A stretch of DNA of 20,690 nucleotides from NCBI GenBank assembly GCA_051305935.1, contig JBPPMG010000543.1:1-20690 (forward strand), written 5' to 3'. Of this stretch, positions 6,920 through 14,422 are shown one piece after another. The notes beneath the pieces were generated by a model. That model made no database searches and was not told the origin of the DNA. It saw only the letters and a list, made by a program, of their open reading frames with translations. Each line of letters opens with the position of its first letter. Within the stretch, counting starts at the first letter, position 1. This stretch comes from JACPDH01 sp051305935. GTDB taxonomy: Bacteria; Acidobacteriota; Thermoanaerobaculia; Gp7-AA8. Made by a program: the position numbers and the translations under genes.

Positions 6920-9355
6920 ATGATCGACTACGAAAAACTCGGTTCCTTCTATCTCGGCAAGACCTTCGATCTCGCGTCGGGTTCACGTGGCGACGCGCCG
7001 ATCCTCTACGACTCGAAGGACCTGACGACGCACGGCGTCATCGTAGGCATGACCGGCAGCGGCAAGACGGGGCTCGGGCTCTGCCTTCTCGAAGAGGCGC
7101 TCATCGACAACATCCCCGTCATCGCCGTCGATCCGAAGGGCGATCTCGGAAACCTGCTGCTGACATTTCCGGAACTGAGGCCGCAGGACTTCCGACCGTG
7201 GATCAACGAGCAGGATGCCGCGACGCGCGGAGTGAGCGCGGACGAGTACGCGAAGCAGCAAGCCGAGCTCTGGAGGAAGGGACTCGCCGACTGGGGTCAG
7301 GGCCCCGAGCGGATCGCGAAGCTTCGTGAGTCGGTGAGCTTCGGCATCTACACGCCGGGCTCGACCGCGGGACGGCCGCTCAGCGTGCTCCGCTCGCTGA
7401 CGCCGCCTTCGCCGGAGACGCGCGACGATGCGGACCTCTGGCGCGAGACGGTGCAGAGCACGACGACGGGTCTCCTCGCGCTGCTCGGCATCGAGGGCGA
7501 CCCGCTCTCGAGCCGCGATCACATCCTCGTTGCCAACATTCTCGAAAACGTCTGGCGACGCGGCGAGAGCCTCGATCTCGCGGGGTTGATCCACGCGATC
7601 CAGGCCCCTCCGTTCGACCGGCTCGGCGTGCTCGACCTCGAGTCGTTCTACCCGTCGAAGGAGCGCTTCGCGCTCGCGATGCGGGTGAACAACCTGCTCG
7701 CGTCGTCGGGCTTCGCCGCCTGGATGGAAGGTGATCCGCTCGACGCCGGAACGCTTCTTTACGGCCCCGGCGGCAGGCCGCGTGCGTCGATCCTCAACAT
7801 CTCGCATCTCGGCGACCAGGAGCGGATGTTCTTCATGACGATGCTGCTCAACCGCGTCATCTCCTGGATGCGGACGCAGCCCGGAACGACGAGCCTGCGC
7901 GCGATCCTCTACATCGACGAGATCTTCGGCTTCTTCCCGCCGGTGGCGAACCCCCCGTCGAAGGCGCCGCTCATGCTGCTGCTCAAGCAGGCGCGCGCCT
8001 TCGGGCTTGGCGTCGTCCTCGCGACGCAGAACCCGGTCGATCTCGACTACAAGGGCCTCTCGAACTGCGGGACCTGGTTCATCGGCCGGCTGCAGACCGA
8101 GCGCGACAAGGAGCGGCTCCTCGACGGGCTCGAGGGCGCTGCGTTAGGCGGAAAGTTCGATCGTTCGTCGCTGGCGCAGACGCTCGCGGGAGTCGCCAAG
8201 CGGGTGTTCCTCCTCCACAACGTCCACGAGAGCGGACCGGTCGTCTTCGAGACGCGCTGGGCGATGTCGTATCTCTCCGGGCCGATGAGCCGCGACCAGA
8301 TTCGCCGTCTCGCGGGCTCGACCGACGCCGCGCAGCCCGCGGCCGTGCCGGCGACGGTGACGCTGCCCCCGCTCGGCGGCCAGGCGAAGGCCGCCGTAGC
8401 CGATGCTCCGTCGACCGCCCCGCCGATCATTCCCCCCGAGATCGAACGCTGGTACCTCCGCCCCTCCGGCGCGGGAACGGAGATCACCTACGAGCCCGCC
8501 GTACTCGGCGTCGCGGACATTCATTACACGAGCGCGAGACATGGCGTCGACCAGGCGGAGCGCGTGGCGCTGGCCGCGGAGATCGGCGACGGCCCGGGCG
8601 GCGTCGAGTGGGAGACGGCGGGTGCAATTGACCTCGAGCGCTCGAAGCTCGACACGGCCCCCGTCACCGGAGCGACGTTCGGCGATCTCGCAGTTTCGGG
8701 ACGTGACCCGAAGAGCCTCGAGCGCTGGAAGAAGTCGCTGCTCATTTCGTTGAGGCAGGATCGCGCGCTCACACTCTTCCAGAGCGCGACCTTCAAGGAG
8801 GCGAGCAAGCCCGGGGAGACCGAGATCGCGTTTCGCGGGCGGCTCGCCCAGCTCGCGCGCGAGAAGCGAGACCTCGAGGCGGCGAAACTCCGGAAGAAGT
8901 ACGAGCCGAAGTTCACGACGCTCGAGAACCGCATCCGCACGGCGCAGCAGGCGGTTCGTCGCGAGCTCGACCAGGCGAAGTCGCGCAAGCTCGACGCGAC
9001 GGTGTCGGTCGGCACCGCGATCCTCGGGTCGATCTTCGGACGGAAGAAGCTCTCGATGACGACCGCGTCGCGCGTCGGCTCGGCAGTCGGCAAGATGTCG
9101 CGCGCGAAGGACCAGGGAGGCGACGTCGACCGCGCGCAGGAGACGTACGAGGCGCTCAAGCAACAGCTCGACGAACTTCACCTCCAGATGGACGAGGAGA
9201 TCTCCGCGCTCGCCGCGACGTTCGACCCCGCTTCCGAGCCGCTCGACGAGGTTTCGATCAAACCGAAGTCGACCGACATCGAGCTCAAGCTCTTCGGCAT
9301 CGTCTTCCGACCGATGCGCAAACAGCCCGGTGGAGGAATGACGCAGGATTGGTGA
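6920..9355 (+). CDS. HerA/FtsK-like P-loop ATPase with coiled-coil C-terminus
   Basis: An 811-residue ATPase of the HerA/FtsK superfamily (DUF87/DUF853-like). The N-terminus (about 1-37) is a short beta region. Walker A is GMTGSGKT at 43-50, followed by VIAVDPKGDLGNLLL (67-81). Walker B is RAILYIDEI at 327-335. The sensor region ATQNPVDLDYKGLSNCGTWF (368-387) and an Arg-rich GRLQTERDKERLL segment follow. After residue 430 come an Ala/Pro-rich linker and a mixed domain (about 480-620). The last part is a highly charged helical region (about 640-780) with coiled-coil heptads, interrupted by a Gly/Ser/Thr stretch (VGTAILGSIFGRKKLSMTTA) resembling a membrane-interacting or glycine-zipper segment. 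No NurA nuclease or defence partner is adjacent. Role unknown: DNA translocation or processing is inferred from the fold only. There is no Shine-Dalgarno sequence; repeats abut the start. Confidence 0.88.
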   Translation: MIDYEKLGSFYLGKTFDLASGSRGDAPILYDSKDLTTHGVIVGMTGSGKTGLGLCLLEEALIDNIPVIAVDPKGDLGNLLLTFPELRPQDFRPWINEQDAATRGVSADEYAKQQAELWRKGLADWGQGPERIAKLRESVSFGIYTPGSTAGRPLSVLRSLTPPSPETRDDADLWRETVQSTTTGLLALLGIEGDPLSSRDHILVANILENVWRRGESLDLAGLIHAIQAPPFDRLGVLDLESFYPSKERFALAMRVNNLLASSGFAAWMEGDPLDAGTLLYGPGGRPRASILNISHLGDQERMFFMTMLLNRVISWMRTQPGTTSLRAILYIDEIFGFFPPVANPPSKAPLMLLLKQARAFGLGVVLATQNPVDLDYKGLSNCGTWFIGRLQTERDKERLLDGLEGAALGGKFDRSSLAQTLAGVAKRVFLLHNVHESGPVVFETRWAMSYLSGPMSRDQIRRLAGSTDAAQPAAVPATVTLPPLGGQAKAAVADAPSTAPPIIPPEIERWYLRPSGAGTEITYEPAVLGVADIHYTSARHGVDQAERVALAAEIGDGPGGVEWETAGAIDLERSKLDTAPVTGATFGDLAVSGRDPKSLERWKKSLLISLRQDRALTLFQSATFKEASKPGETEIAFRGRLAQLAREKRDLEAAKLRKKYEPKFTTLENRIRTAQQAVRRELDQAKSRKLDATVSVGTAILGSIFGRKKLSMTTASRVGSAVGKMSRAKDQGGDVDRAQETYEALKQQLDELHLQMDEEISALAATFDPASEPLDEVSIKPKSTDIELKLFGIVFRPMRKQPGGGMTQDW

Positions 9356-9357
9356 TG

Positions 9358-9427
9358 CGGAGTGCGCAAGCGCAGCTTCGGCGGTGCGGCGATTCGCGCC
9401 GCCCGGCACATCGGAATGTGCTGCTAC
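9358..9427. repeat. Composite palindromic element (GGAGTGCG type plus GTAG type)
   Basis: Two units sit end to end after the HerA-like stop. Unit 1 (9359-9403) starts GGAGTGCGCAAGCGCAGCTT and includes a second hairpin, GCGGCG/CGCCGC with an ATTCG loop. It matches a copy at 12361-12406. Unit 2 (9405-9427, minus orientation) is a GTAG-headed palindrome: GCACAT CGGA ATGTGC then TGCTAC. It matches the pair at 15886-15989. No gene is present in this spacer. Confidence 0.65.
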
Positions 9428-9449
9428 TATCGACCAACCCCACCGGACC

Positions 9450-10073
9450 ATGACCTCATCGTTCTGGCTTCAGCTTCTCGGCTACGGCGCTTCCGTGCTG
9501 ATCGCGATCTCGCTGATGCAGCGGTCGGTGCGGCGCCTTCGCATCATCAACCTGGTCGGCGCGGCGACGTTCGCGGTCTACGGCTTCCTCATCGGCGCGC
9601 TTCCGGTCGGCATCCTGAACACGATGACCGCGTCGATCAACGTCTACCAGCTCATCCAGCTCCGCCGCAGGAAGGAGATTTTCCGAATCCTCGAGGTCAA
9701 TCCCGATTCGGTCTACATGCGGTACTTCCTCGAGTTCGAGCGGAAGGACATCAACCGATTCATCCCGGAGTTCCGCTTCCGGCCCGAGTCGACCAACATC
9801 GTGATCTTCGTCCTGCGCGATCTCGTACCCGCGGGCCTTCTTCTCGGAGAGCTCAAAGGAGCCAGGCTCTACGTGCACCTCGATTACGCGGTCGCGCAGT
9901 ACCGCGACCAGAAGATCGGGAACTTCCTGTTCGTCGAGCAGGCCGAGATCTTCCGCTCCCGCGGCGTGAAGGAGTTCATCAGCCCTGCCGGCGTCGGCGA
10001 GCATCCGAAGTACCTCGAGCGGATGGGTTTTCGTCCCGTGGGCGATGGGGAGAACTACAGGCTCGAGCTCTGA
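9450..10073 (+). CDS. YgjV-like membrane protein with GNAT-like domain
   Basis: A 207-residue protein in two parts. Residues 1-75 hold three membrane helices resembling the Imp-YgjV domain (LQLLGYGASVLIAISLMQRS, INLVGAATFAVYGFLIGALP, GILNTMTASINVYQLIQLRR). Residues about 85-207 look like a GNAT acyltransferase fold. They contain VYMRYFLEFERKDINRFIPE, the core strands VIFVLRDLVPAGLLLGEL and ARLYVHLDYAVAQYRDQKIGNFLF (the QYRDQKIG segment takes the place of the acyl-CoA loop), and the typical ending KYLERMGFRPV. Substrate is unknown; a membrane-tethered small-molecule or lipid-linked acetylation is an inference. ATG 9450 is the only start that keeps the first helix intact without extra residues from the repeat. 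There is no Shine-Dalgarno sequence. Confidence 0.8.
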   Translation: MTSSFWLQLLGYGASVLIAISLMQRSVRRLRIINLVGAATFAVYGFLIGALPVGILNTMTASINVYQLIQLRRRKEIFRILEVNPDSVYMRYFLEFERKDINRFIPEFRFRPESTNIVIFVLRDLVPAGLLLGELKGARLYVHLDYAVAQYRDQKIGNFLFVEQAEIFRSRGVKEFISPAGVGEHPKYLERMGFRPVGDGENYRLEL

Positions 10074-10112
10074 TGGCGGCCGTTGCAGCGGGCGGTATCA
10101 TTCGAGCATCCC

Positions 10113-10631
10113 ATGCGCGTTCGTAACGTCCATCACCGGGACTTCGCCGTCGAACCCGAGGCGCTCGGCTTGCTTGTCGACACGCTCTCGTCGCCCGACG
10201 ACAGGGTCTGGCCTGGCGAGAACTGGCCGAAGCTGCGGTTCGACCGACCGCTCGGAGTCGGCGCCGCGGGAGGTCACGGACCGATCCGGTACGTCGTCGA
10301 GGCGTACGAGCCCGGAGTCTCGATCGTCTTTCGCTTCACCGGACCGGGCGGGTTCGACGGTACGCACACGTTTGCGGTCGAACCGCTCGTCGAGGGCGCG
10401 CGCCTGACGCACGTTCTCACCATGAACACCTCGGGCAAGGCGTCGCTCTCCTGGCCGCTCCTCTATCGCCCGCTTCACGACGCGCTCGTGGAGGAGGCGC
10501 TCGACCGCGCGGCAGCGGCCGTCGGCGAGCCGCTCGCGGCGCCGCCCTGGTCGGTCTACGTGAGGCTTCTGCGGGCGATCGCGCGTCGAAGGCGGTCACG
10601 ATCAGACGGAAATCCGGGATCGACGCGATGA
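10113..10631 (+). CDS. SRPBCC-like (START fold) protein
   Basis: A 172-residue protein with the strand/helix pattern of the SRPBCC (Bet v 1/polyketide cyclase-like) superfamily. It starts MRVRNVHHRDFAVEPEALGLLVD, followed by GPIRYVVEAYEPGVSIVFRFTGPGGFDGTHTFAVEPL, GARLTHVLTMNTSGKA and the long terminal helix YRPLHDALVEEALDRAAAAV. Members bind hydrophobic ligands; no ligand can be named. The tail after about residue 150 is very basic (RRRRSRSDG). A TTG-initiated extension to 10083 is possible but less natural than ATG 10113. The gene ends in ATGA, where its stop overlaps the start of the ferritin-like gene by 4 bp, so the two are probably translationally coupled and may act together. Confidence 0.68.
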   Translation: MRVRNVHHRDFAVEPEALGLLVDTLSSPDDRVWPGENWPKLRFDRPLGVGAAGGHGPIRYVVEAYEPGVSIVFRFTGPGGFDGTHTFAVEPLVEGARLTHVLTMNTSGKASLSWPLLYRPLHDALVEEALDRAAAAVGEPLAAPPWSVYVRLLRAIARRRRSRSDGNPGSTR

Positions 10632-11176
10632 AGGACCCGAACGCACGCGCAAGGCTCGTCGCGATTCTCCAGCTCGCCTTTTCGGGCGAGCTCGCCGCGG
10701 GCCTCGCCTACGCGGGACACTGGCGGTCGGTGTCGGATCCCGCTGAGCGCGAGCGTATCCACGCGATCGAGGACGAGGAGTGGCACCACCGCGAGCAGGT
10801 CGGCGCGATGCTGCGTGAGCTCGGCTCGGGGCCCGACCCGCGCCGGGAGCGCCGGGCGAACATCATCGGGCGCACGTTAGGCTTCCTCTGTCACGTCTCC
10901 ACGTGGTTCCCTCCGATGTACGGCGCTGGAAAACTCGAGTCGAAGAACATCCGCGAGTACGAAGCGGCCGCGCGTTTCGCGCGCGACTCCGGCAACGAGC
11001 AATTCGTCGATTGCCTCCTGACGATGGCCGAGGTCGAGTGGGAGCACGAGGCGTACTTCCGTGCGCGCGTCACGAGCCACTGGCTGAGCCGGATCGTGAG
11101 AGTCTGGCCGCCGCCGCCTGCGAAAGAGGAGATACGGAGTTCCTTTGCCAGTGCGGTGACGGCGCAACCGCGCTAG
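10628..11176 (+). CDS. Coq7/ferritin-like diiron protein
   Basis: A 182-residue, mostly helical protein of the ferritin-like superfamily resembling Coq7 (demethoxyubiquinone hydroxylase) and related membrane-associated diiron proteins. Candidate metal ligands are Glu21 (AFSGELAAGLAY), Glu51 with His54 (EDEEWHH), Glu112 (IREYEAA) and Glu137 with His140 (EVEWEHE). These form two ExxH motifs in the required spacing across four helices. A moderately hydrophobic stretch FLCHVSTWFPPMYGAG (about 86-101) could contact the membrane. Activity is not proven: Coq7-like hydroxylation or oxidation of a lipid-like molecule is the best guess. The start overlaps the stop of the SRPBCC-like gene (ATGA). Downstream lies a pair of REP-like elements before the convergent pyrimidine operon. 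Confidence 0.75.
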   Translation: MKDPNARARLVAILQLAFSGELAAGLAYAGHWRSVSDPAERERIHAIEDEEWHHREQVGAMLRELGSGPDPRRERRANIIGRTLGFLCHVSTWFPPMYGAGKLESKNIREYEAAARFARDSGNEQFVDCLLTMAEVEWEHEAYFRARVTSHWLSRIVRVWPPPPAKEEIRSSFASAVTAQPR

Positions 11177-11213
11177 GTCGTGGCGAACGAGTCCAACGTG
11201 GTGCGATGGTTTC

Positions 11214-11403
11214 GGGCGCGCAGCGCCCGGACATCGGTAGCCCCCGCCTTCAGGCGGGGGATGCGTTACGAGCAAACGGGCAAGGCCGCTTCGGCGGCGC
11301 AACGGGGGGCTCGTGGCGCCGCTGAAGCGGCGCGTTGGAAATTGATCACGTTGCGTCCCCCGGCTGAAGCCGGGGGCTACCGATGTCTCGCCGCTGCGCG
11401 GCG
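11214..11403. repeat. Convergent pair of two-hairpin GTAG REP-like elements
   Basis: Element R1 (11214-11260, +) has hairpin GGGCGC/GCGCCC, a linker ending CATCG, GTAG (11237-11240), then hairpin CCCCCGCC-TTCA-GGCGGGGG. Element R2 (11357-11403, -) has the same order: hairpin CGCCGC/GCGGCG, GACATCG, GTAG, hairpin CCCCCGGC-TTCA-GCCGGGGG. Stem bases differ while pairing is kept. The 96 bp between them hold two more perfect hairpins: GCCGC-TTCG-GCGGC (11285-11298) and an 8-bp stem at 11316-11333. The unit lies between convergent genes (11176 and 11420) and probably ends or protects both transcripts. This is the arrangement of REP/BIME repeats mobilised by RAYT-type TnpA; no such gene is in the window. 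Confidence 0.85.
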
Positions 11404-11419
11404 AAGAACGCGGCCTCCA

Positions 11420-12289
11420 CTACGGCTTCACGATCCCACCATATGTTTCCGGTCTCCGGTCCCTGTAGAACTGCCACACGTTTCGCACCTCGCGGATCTT
11501 GTCGAGGTCGATCTCGGCGGTGACGAGCTCGTCCTTGTCGCGCGAGGCCTGGGCGACGAACTGACCTCGCGGGTCGCAGAAGTAACTCTGACCGTAAAAC
11601 TCGCCGATGTTCCACGGGGCCTCGACGCCGACCCGGTTGATCGCACCGACGAAGTAGGCGTTCGCCACGGCGTGCGCGGGCTGTTCCAGCTTCCAGAGAT
11701 ACTCCGAAAGTCCCGCCACGGTCGCCGACGGGTTGAAGACGATCTCCGCTCCGGCAAGGCCTAACTCGCGCGCTCCCTCCGGGAAGTGCCGGTCGTAACA
11801 GATGTAGACGCCGACCTTCGCATACATCGTGTCGAACACCGGATAGCCGAGATTTCCAGGGCGGAAGTAGAACTTCTCCCAGAAGCCAGGCCCGCAGTGA
11901 GGGATGTGATTCTTGCGGTACTTGCCGAGGTATTTGCCGTCGCCGTCGATCACCGCCGCGGTGTTGTAATAGACGCCGGTGCCATCCTCCTCGTAGATCG
12001 GAACGACGATCACCATGCGGTGCCGCTTCGCGACCTCCTGCAGCAGCTTCACGGTCGGCCCGTCGGGGATCGTCTCGACCGCCTCGTACCAGCGCGTGTT
12101 CTGCTCGGCGCAGAAATAAGGGCCGGTGAAGATCTCCTGCATGCAGAGAATCTGCACTCCTTCTTTCGCAGCCTGCTCGACGAAGCCGAGGGTCTTGTCG
12201 AGATTCGACGTTCGAATCGTCTCGATCGTCTCTTCAGCCTTGCAGGCCATCGAGGTCTGGATCAGTCCGCATTTCACTGTACGAGGCAT
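11420..12289 (-). CDS. Beta-ureidopropionase (N-carbamoyl-beta-alanine amidohydrolase)
   Basis: A 289-residue nitrilase-superfamily amidase that would hydrolyse N-carbamoyl-beta-alanine (from uracil) or N-carbamoyl-beta-aminoisobutyrate (from thymine) to the beta-amino acid, NH3 and CO2. This is the third step of reductive pyrimidine breakdown. Triad: Glu52 (LCMQEIFTGPYFCAEQ), Lys126 (YRKNHIPHCGPGFWEKFYF) and Cys164 (VYICYDRHFPEGARELGL). The PHCGPGFWEKFYFRPG and NRVGVEAPWNIGEFYG segments are typical of this branch rather than Nit1/Nit2. ATG 12289 follows GGAGG by 4 nt, which decides the start over an upstream in-frame codon at 12319 lying inside the repeat. It is the last gene of the minus-strand pyrimidine set, separated from the transporter by a 286-bp repeat-filled gap. 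Confidence 0.93.
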   Translation of the reverse strand: MPRTVKCGLIQTSMACKAEETIETIRTSNLDKTLGFVEQAAKEGVQILCMQEIFTGPYFCAEQNTRWYEAVETIPDGPTVKLLQEVAKRHRMVIVVPIYEEDGTGVYYNTAAVIDGDGKYLGKYRKNHIPHCGPGFWEKFYFRPGNLGYPVFDTMYAKVGVYICYDRHFPEGARELGLAGAEIVFNPSATVAGLSEYLWKLEQPAHAVANAYFVGAINRVGVEAPWNIGEFYGQSYFCDPRGQFVAQASRDKDELVTAEIDLDKIREVRNVWQFYRDRRPETYGGIVKP

Positions 12290-12303
12290 GGGTCCTCCGG
12301 ATG

Positions 12304-12355
12304 ACAGGTCAAAGGTCAAAGGTCATAGCAGTCAAAGGCCAAAGCAGGCGAGAGG
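12304..12355. repeat. Heptamer array (AGGYSAN type)
   Basis: Three exact-period heptamers, AGGTCAA, AGGTCAA, AGGTCAT (12306-12326), are followed by AGC, AGTCAAAGGCCAAAGC and AGGCGAGAGGC. An inverted relative lies at 14423-14482, so the two flank the transporter gene. On the minus strand this array sits just upstream of the GGAGG of the beta-ureidopropionase gene. Confidence 0.7.
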
Positions 12356-12360
12356 CATGT

Positions 12361-12406
12361 GGAGTGCGAAAGCGAAGCTTTCGCGGCGGCGCGCAGCGCC
12401 GCGGCA
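12361..12406. repeat. Two-hairpin palindromic element (GGAGTGCG type)
   Basis: It starts GGAGTGCG. Hairpin 1 is GCGAAAGC-GAA-GCTTTCGC; hairpin 2 is GCGGCGC-GCA-GCGCCGC. The copy at 9359-9403 shares the head and layout but has different stem bases, suggesting a structured mobile or regulatory unit. Both copies lie in intergenic space. Confidence 0.65.
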
Positions 12407-12434
12407 GTCGTGCAGGAGTCACGCAGAGGAAACG

Positions 12435-12556
12435 AAAACCGAAATGAAGAATGTCGAATGAAGAATGAGGAATGTAGAACTGGCGAAGCCGTCACCCGCC
12501 TCTGACTTTCATTCTTCATTCTTCACTCCTCATTCGACATTCTTCATTTCGGTTTC
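12435..12556. repeat. 26-bp perfect inverted repeat with heptamer arrays
   Basis: The word at 12436-12461 (starting AAACCGAAATGAAGAATG) is the exact reverse complement of 12530-12555. Inside, both arms continue as degenerate heptamers (GAAGAAT, GTCGAAT, GAGGAAT types) to about 12480 and from about 12507, around a non-repetitive loop. The right arm ends 20 bp below the transporter stop at 12576, so its mRNA would carry a hairpin of about 120 nt between the transporter and beta-ureidopropionase genes. Confidence 0.85.
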
Positions 12557-12575
12557 CGTCTGCTGCTCGACGGCT

Positions 12576-14060
12576 TCACGTTCCGCGTTCCACGCCGTCT
12601 GCCTTCCCGCGCATCAACACCGCATACACCGCAAAGCTGATCGTGAACGTGACGAACCAGGCGAAGGTGTAGAGCGTGTCGAAGGTGTTGGGATTCGCCA
12701 CCTGTCCTCCCGGCGTCGTCGCGGCGCGAAGGAAACCGGGGATCACGGGGAGCATCCCGGCGACGAGCGCCGCGATCGCGCTCGGGTTGAACCCATTGTT
12801 GTATCGATAGCGTCCTTCCGGCTCGAACAGGTCGCGAAGGGCGAGCTCGCGCTTGCGGAGCAGCCAATAGTCGGCGATGAGGATGCCGCCGATCGCGCCC
12901 ATCATTCCGGAGTAGCCGATGAGCCACGTGAAGATGTAGGCGGCGGCATCGGAGTAGAGCTTCCACGGCATCATCGCGATGCCGAGCACCGCGGTGATGA
13001 TGCCGCCGGTCACGTAGCTGATCTTCTTCGGGTTCAGGTTGGAGAAGTCGTTCGACGGCGAGACGACGTTCGCCGCCATGTTCGTCGTCAGTTGCGCCAG
13101 CAGGATGACGATCGCCGAAACGATGATCACCGCGGGCGTTCCGATTCGCGCGACGAGCACGACCGGGTCCCAGATCGCCTCGCCGAAGATGATGATCGTC
13201 GCACTCGTAACCGCGACGCCGACGAATGCGAAGGCCGCCATCGTCGTCGGAAGCCCGAGCGCCTGGCCCAGCATTTGCGATCGCTGGCTCTTCGCGTAGC
13301 GGGTGAAGTCGGGGATGTTGAGGCTCAGCGTCGCCCAGTATCCGACGCTCGCGGTGAGCGCCGCGGGAAAGAGCTTCCAGAACGCCGACTCGCCATGCTC
13401 GAGGCGTTCCGATGCGGCGAGGATCGTGCCGAGATCGCCCGCATTCTTCATCGCCCAGACGAGGAGCGCGAGCCCGCCGAGCAGCAGCAACGGCGAGGAC
13501 CACGCCTCGAGATGTTTGATCGCTTCGATGCCGTTGATGATGATCCCGATCTGGATTCCCCAGAAGACGAAGAAGGAGATCCAGACATGCGGCCCGATCG
13601 AGGTCCAGCCGCTCCATGCCGCGGTCAGGAGCGCGTCGAGCGCGAGGCCGCCGATCCAGGTCTGGATGCCGAACCATCCGCAGGCGACGATCGCGCGAAG
13701 CACCGCGGGGATGTTCGCGCCCCGCGTCCCGAAGCTCGCGCGGCAGAGGACCGGGAACGAGATGCCGTACTTCGTCCCCGCGTGCGCGTTGAGCACCATC
13801 GGAACCAGGACGATGACGTTTCCCAGGAGGATCGTCACGATCGCCTGCCACCAGTTCATCCCCTGGCCGATGAGGCCGGAGGCGAGCGTGTAGGTGGTGA
13901 TGACGACGCTCATGCCGATCCAGAGCGCGGCGATGTTGTACGTCGACCAGGTGCGGCGGTGAAGCCGCGTCGGCGCGAGGTCGCGGTTCCAGAGCGGGCT
14001 GTGGTGCAGCTCCTCGGGTAGCTCGAGCTCGTCGAAGTTGATGTCGGGTTTGTTCGTCAT
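12576..14060 (-). CDS. NCS1 family nucleobase/hydantoin:cation symporter
   Basis: A 494-residue inner-membrane transporter of the nucleobase-cation-symport-1 family (Mhp1, PucI, allantoin/uracil permeases), probably importing uracil, thymine or their dihydro derivatives for the adjacent pathway. The family-typical N-terminus LWNRDLAPTRLHRRTWSTYNIAALWIGMSV is present. About 12 hydrophobic helices follow. The motif ACGWFGIQTWIGG in helix 3 puts Trp129 and Gln133 at the positions equivalent to the substrate-stacking Trp117 and Gln121 of Mhp1. NPKKISYVTGGIITAVLGIAM and IADYWLLRKRELALRDLF are further family landmarks. The open frame extends to 14345, but that part is repeat-derived; MTNKPDINFDELEL at 14060 fits homologue starts. 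There is no clear Shine-Dalgarno sequence, unlike its operon partners. Repeats lie on both sides. Confidence 0.9.
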   Translation of the reverse strand: MTNKPDINFDELELPEELHHSPLWNRDLAPTRLHRRTWSTYNIAALWIGMSVVITTYTLASGLIGQGMNWWQAIVTILLGNVIVLVPMVLNAHAGTKYGISFPVLCRASFGTRGANIPAVLRAIVACGWFGIQTWIGGLALDALLTAAWSGWTSIGPHVWISFFVFWGIQIGIIINGIEAIKHLEAWSSPLLLLGGLALLVWAMKNAGDLGTILAASERLEHGESAFWKLFPAALTASVGYWATLSLNIPDFTRYAKSQRSQMLGQALGLPTTMAAFAFVGVAVTSATIIIFGEAIWDPVVLVARIGTPAVIIVSAIVILLAQLTTNMAANVVSPSNDFSNLNPKKISYVTGGIITAVLGIAMMPWKLYSDAAAYIFTWLIGYSGMMGAIGGILIADYWLLRKRELALRDLFEPEGRYRYNNGFNPSAIAALVAGMLPVIPGFLRAATTPGGQVANPNTFDTLYTFAWFVTFTISFAVYAVLMRGKADGVERGT

Positions 14061-14175
14061 TGCGTGGTTCGTGTCTTGTCCGAAGAAACCGAAATGAAGA
14101 ATGTCGAATGAGGAATGCAGAATGAAGAAAGAGGAGGCGACGTGGAATCTCCGCGGCCGCAAGGCCCCGCCGTCC
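14061..14175. repeat. Single heptamer array copy upstream of the transporter
   Basis: Within this spacer, 14086-14111 is an exact copy of the 26-nt word found at 12436-12461. It is extended by GGAATGC and AGAATGA heptamers to about 14130. The remaining bases to 14175 show no feature. The 423-bp spacer 14061-14483 contains no gene. Confidence 0.75.
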
Positions 14176-14407
14176 GGCGCGACAGCGCCGAAGGATCGGT
14201 AGCCCCCGGCTTCAGCCGGGGGTCGAGATGGCGGTGATACCCGAGCGCCGCGTAGCGCCGCCGGATTCGTTCGAGAGCCACCGGCCACCAATCCGATTCG
14301 TGCATCGCTTTCATCCGATCCTGCGCCGCGATGCGGCGCAAACATTCTTCGTGTCCCGTCACCCCCGGCTGAAACCGGGGGCTACCGATCCTTCGTCGCT
14401 TCGCGAC
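14176..14407. repeat. Convergent pair of two-hairpin GTAG REP-like elements
   Basis: Element R3 (14176-14222, +): GGCGC-GACA-GCGCC, linker GAAGGATCG, GTAG, CCCCCGGC-TTCA-GCCGGGGG. Element R4 (14362-14407, -): GTCGC-GAA-GCGAC, the same GAAGGATCG linker and GTAG, then CCCCCGGT-TTCA-GCCGGGGG with one G-T pair. The 139 bp between them include a perfect TGCGCCGC-GAT-GCGGCGCA hairpin (14322-14340). Orientation and layout repeat those of the pair at 11214-11403. It lies between dihydropyrimidinase and transporter genes, inside the presumed operon. Confidence 0.85.
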
Positions 14408-14422
14408 GAGCAAGGCCTGCTT

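Noticed and set aside
6920..9355. BREX/DISARM-like or HerA-NurA defence island
   Set aside because: Only the ATPase is present; no nuclease, methyltransferase, PglZ or sirtuin gene lies on either side.
12465..14021. Long open frame (518 codons) on the plus strand opposite the transporter
   Set aside because: It is rich in Arg, Asp, Glu and His with no hydrophobic core or motif, as expected for the antisense of a GC-rich membrane-protein gene; the minus strand encodes a clear NCS1 transporter.
14061..14345. N-terminal extension of the transporter
   Set aside because: The extra 95 residues are translated from REP and heptamer sequence; transporter homologues begin near the MTNKP start.
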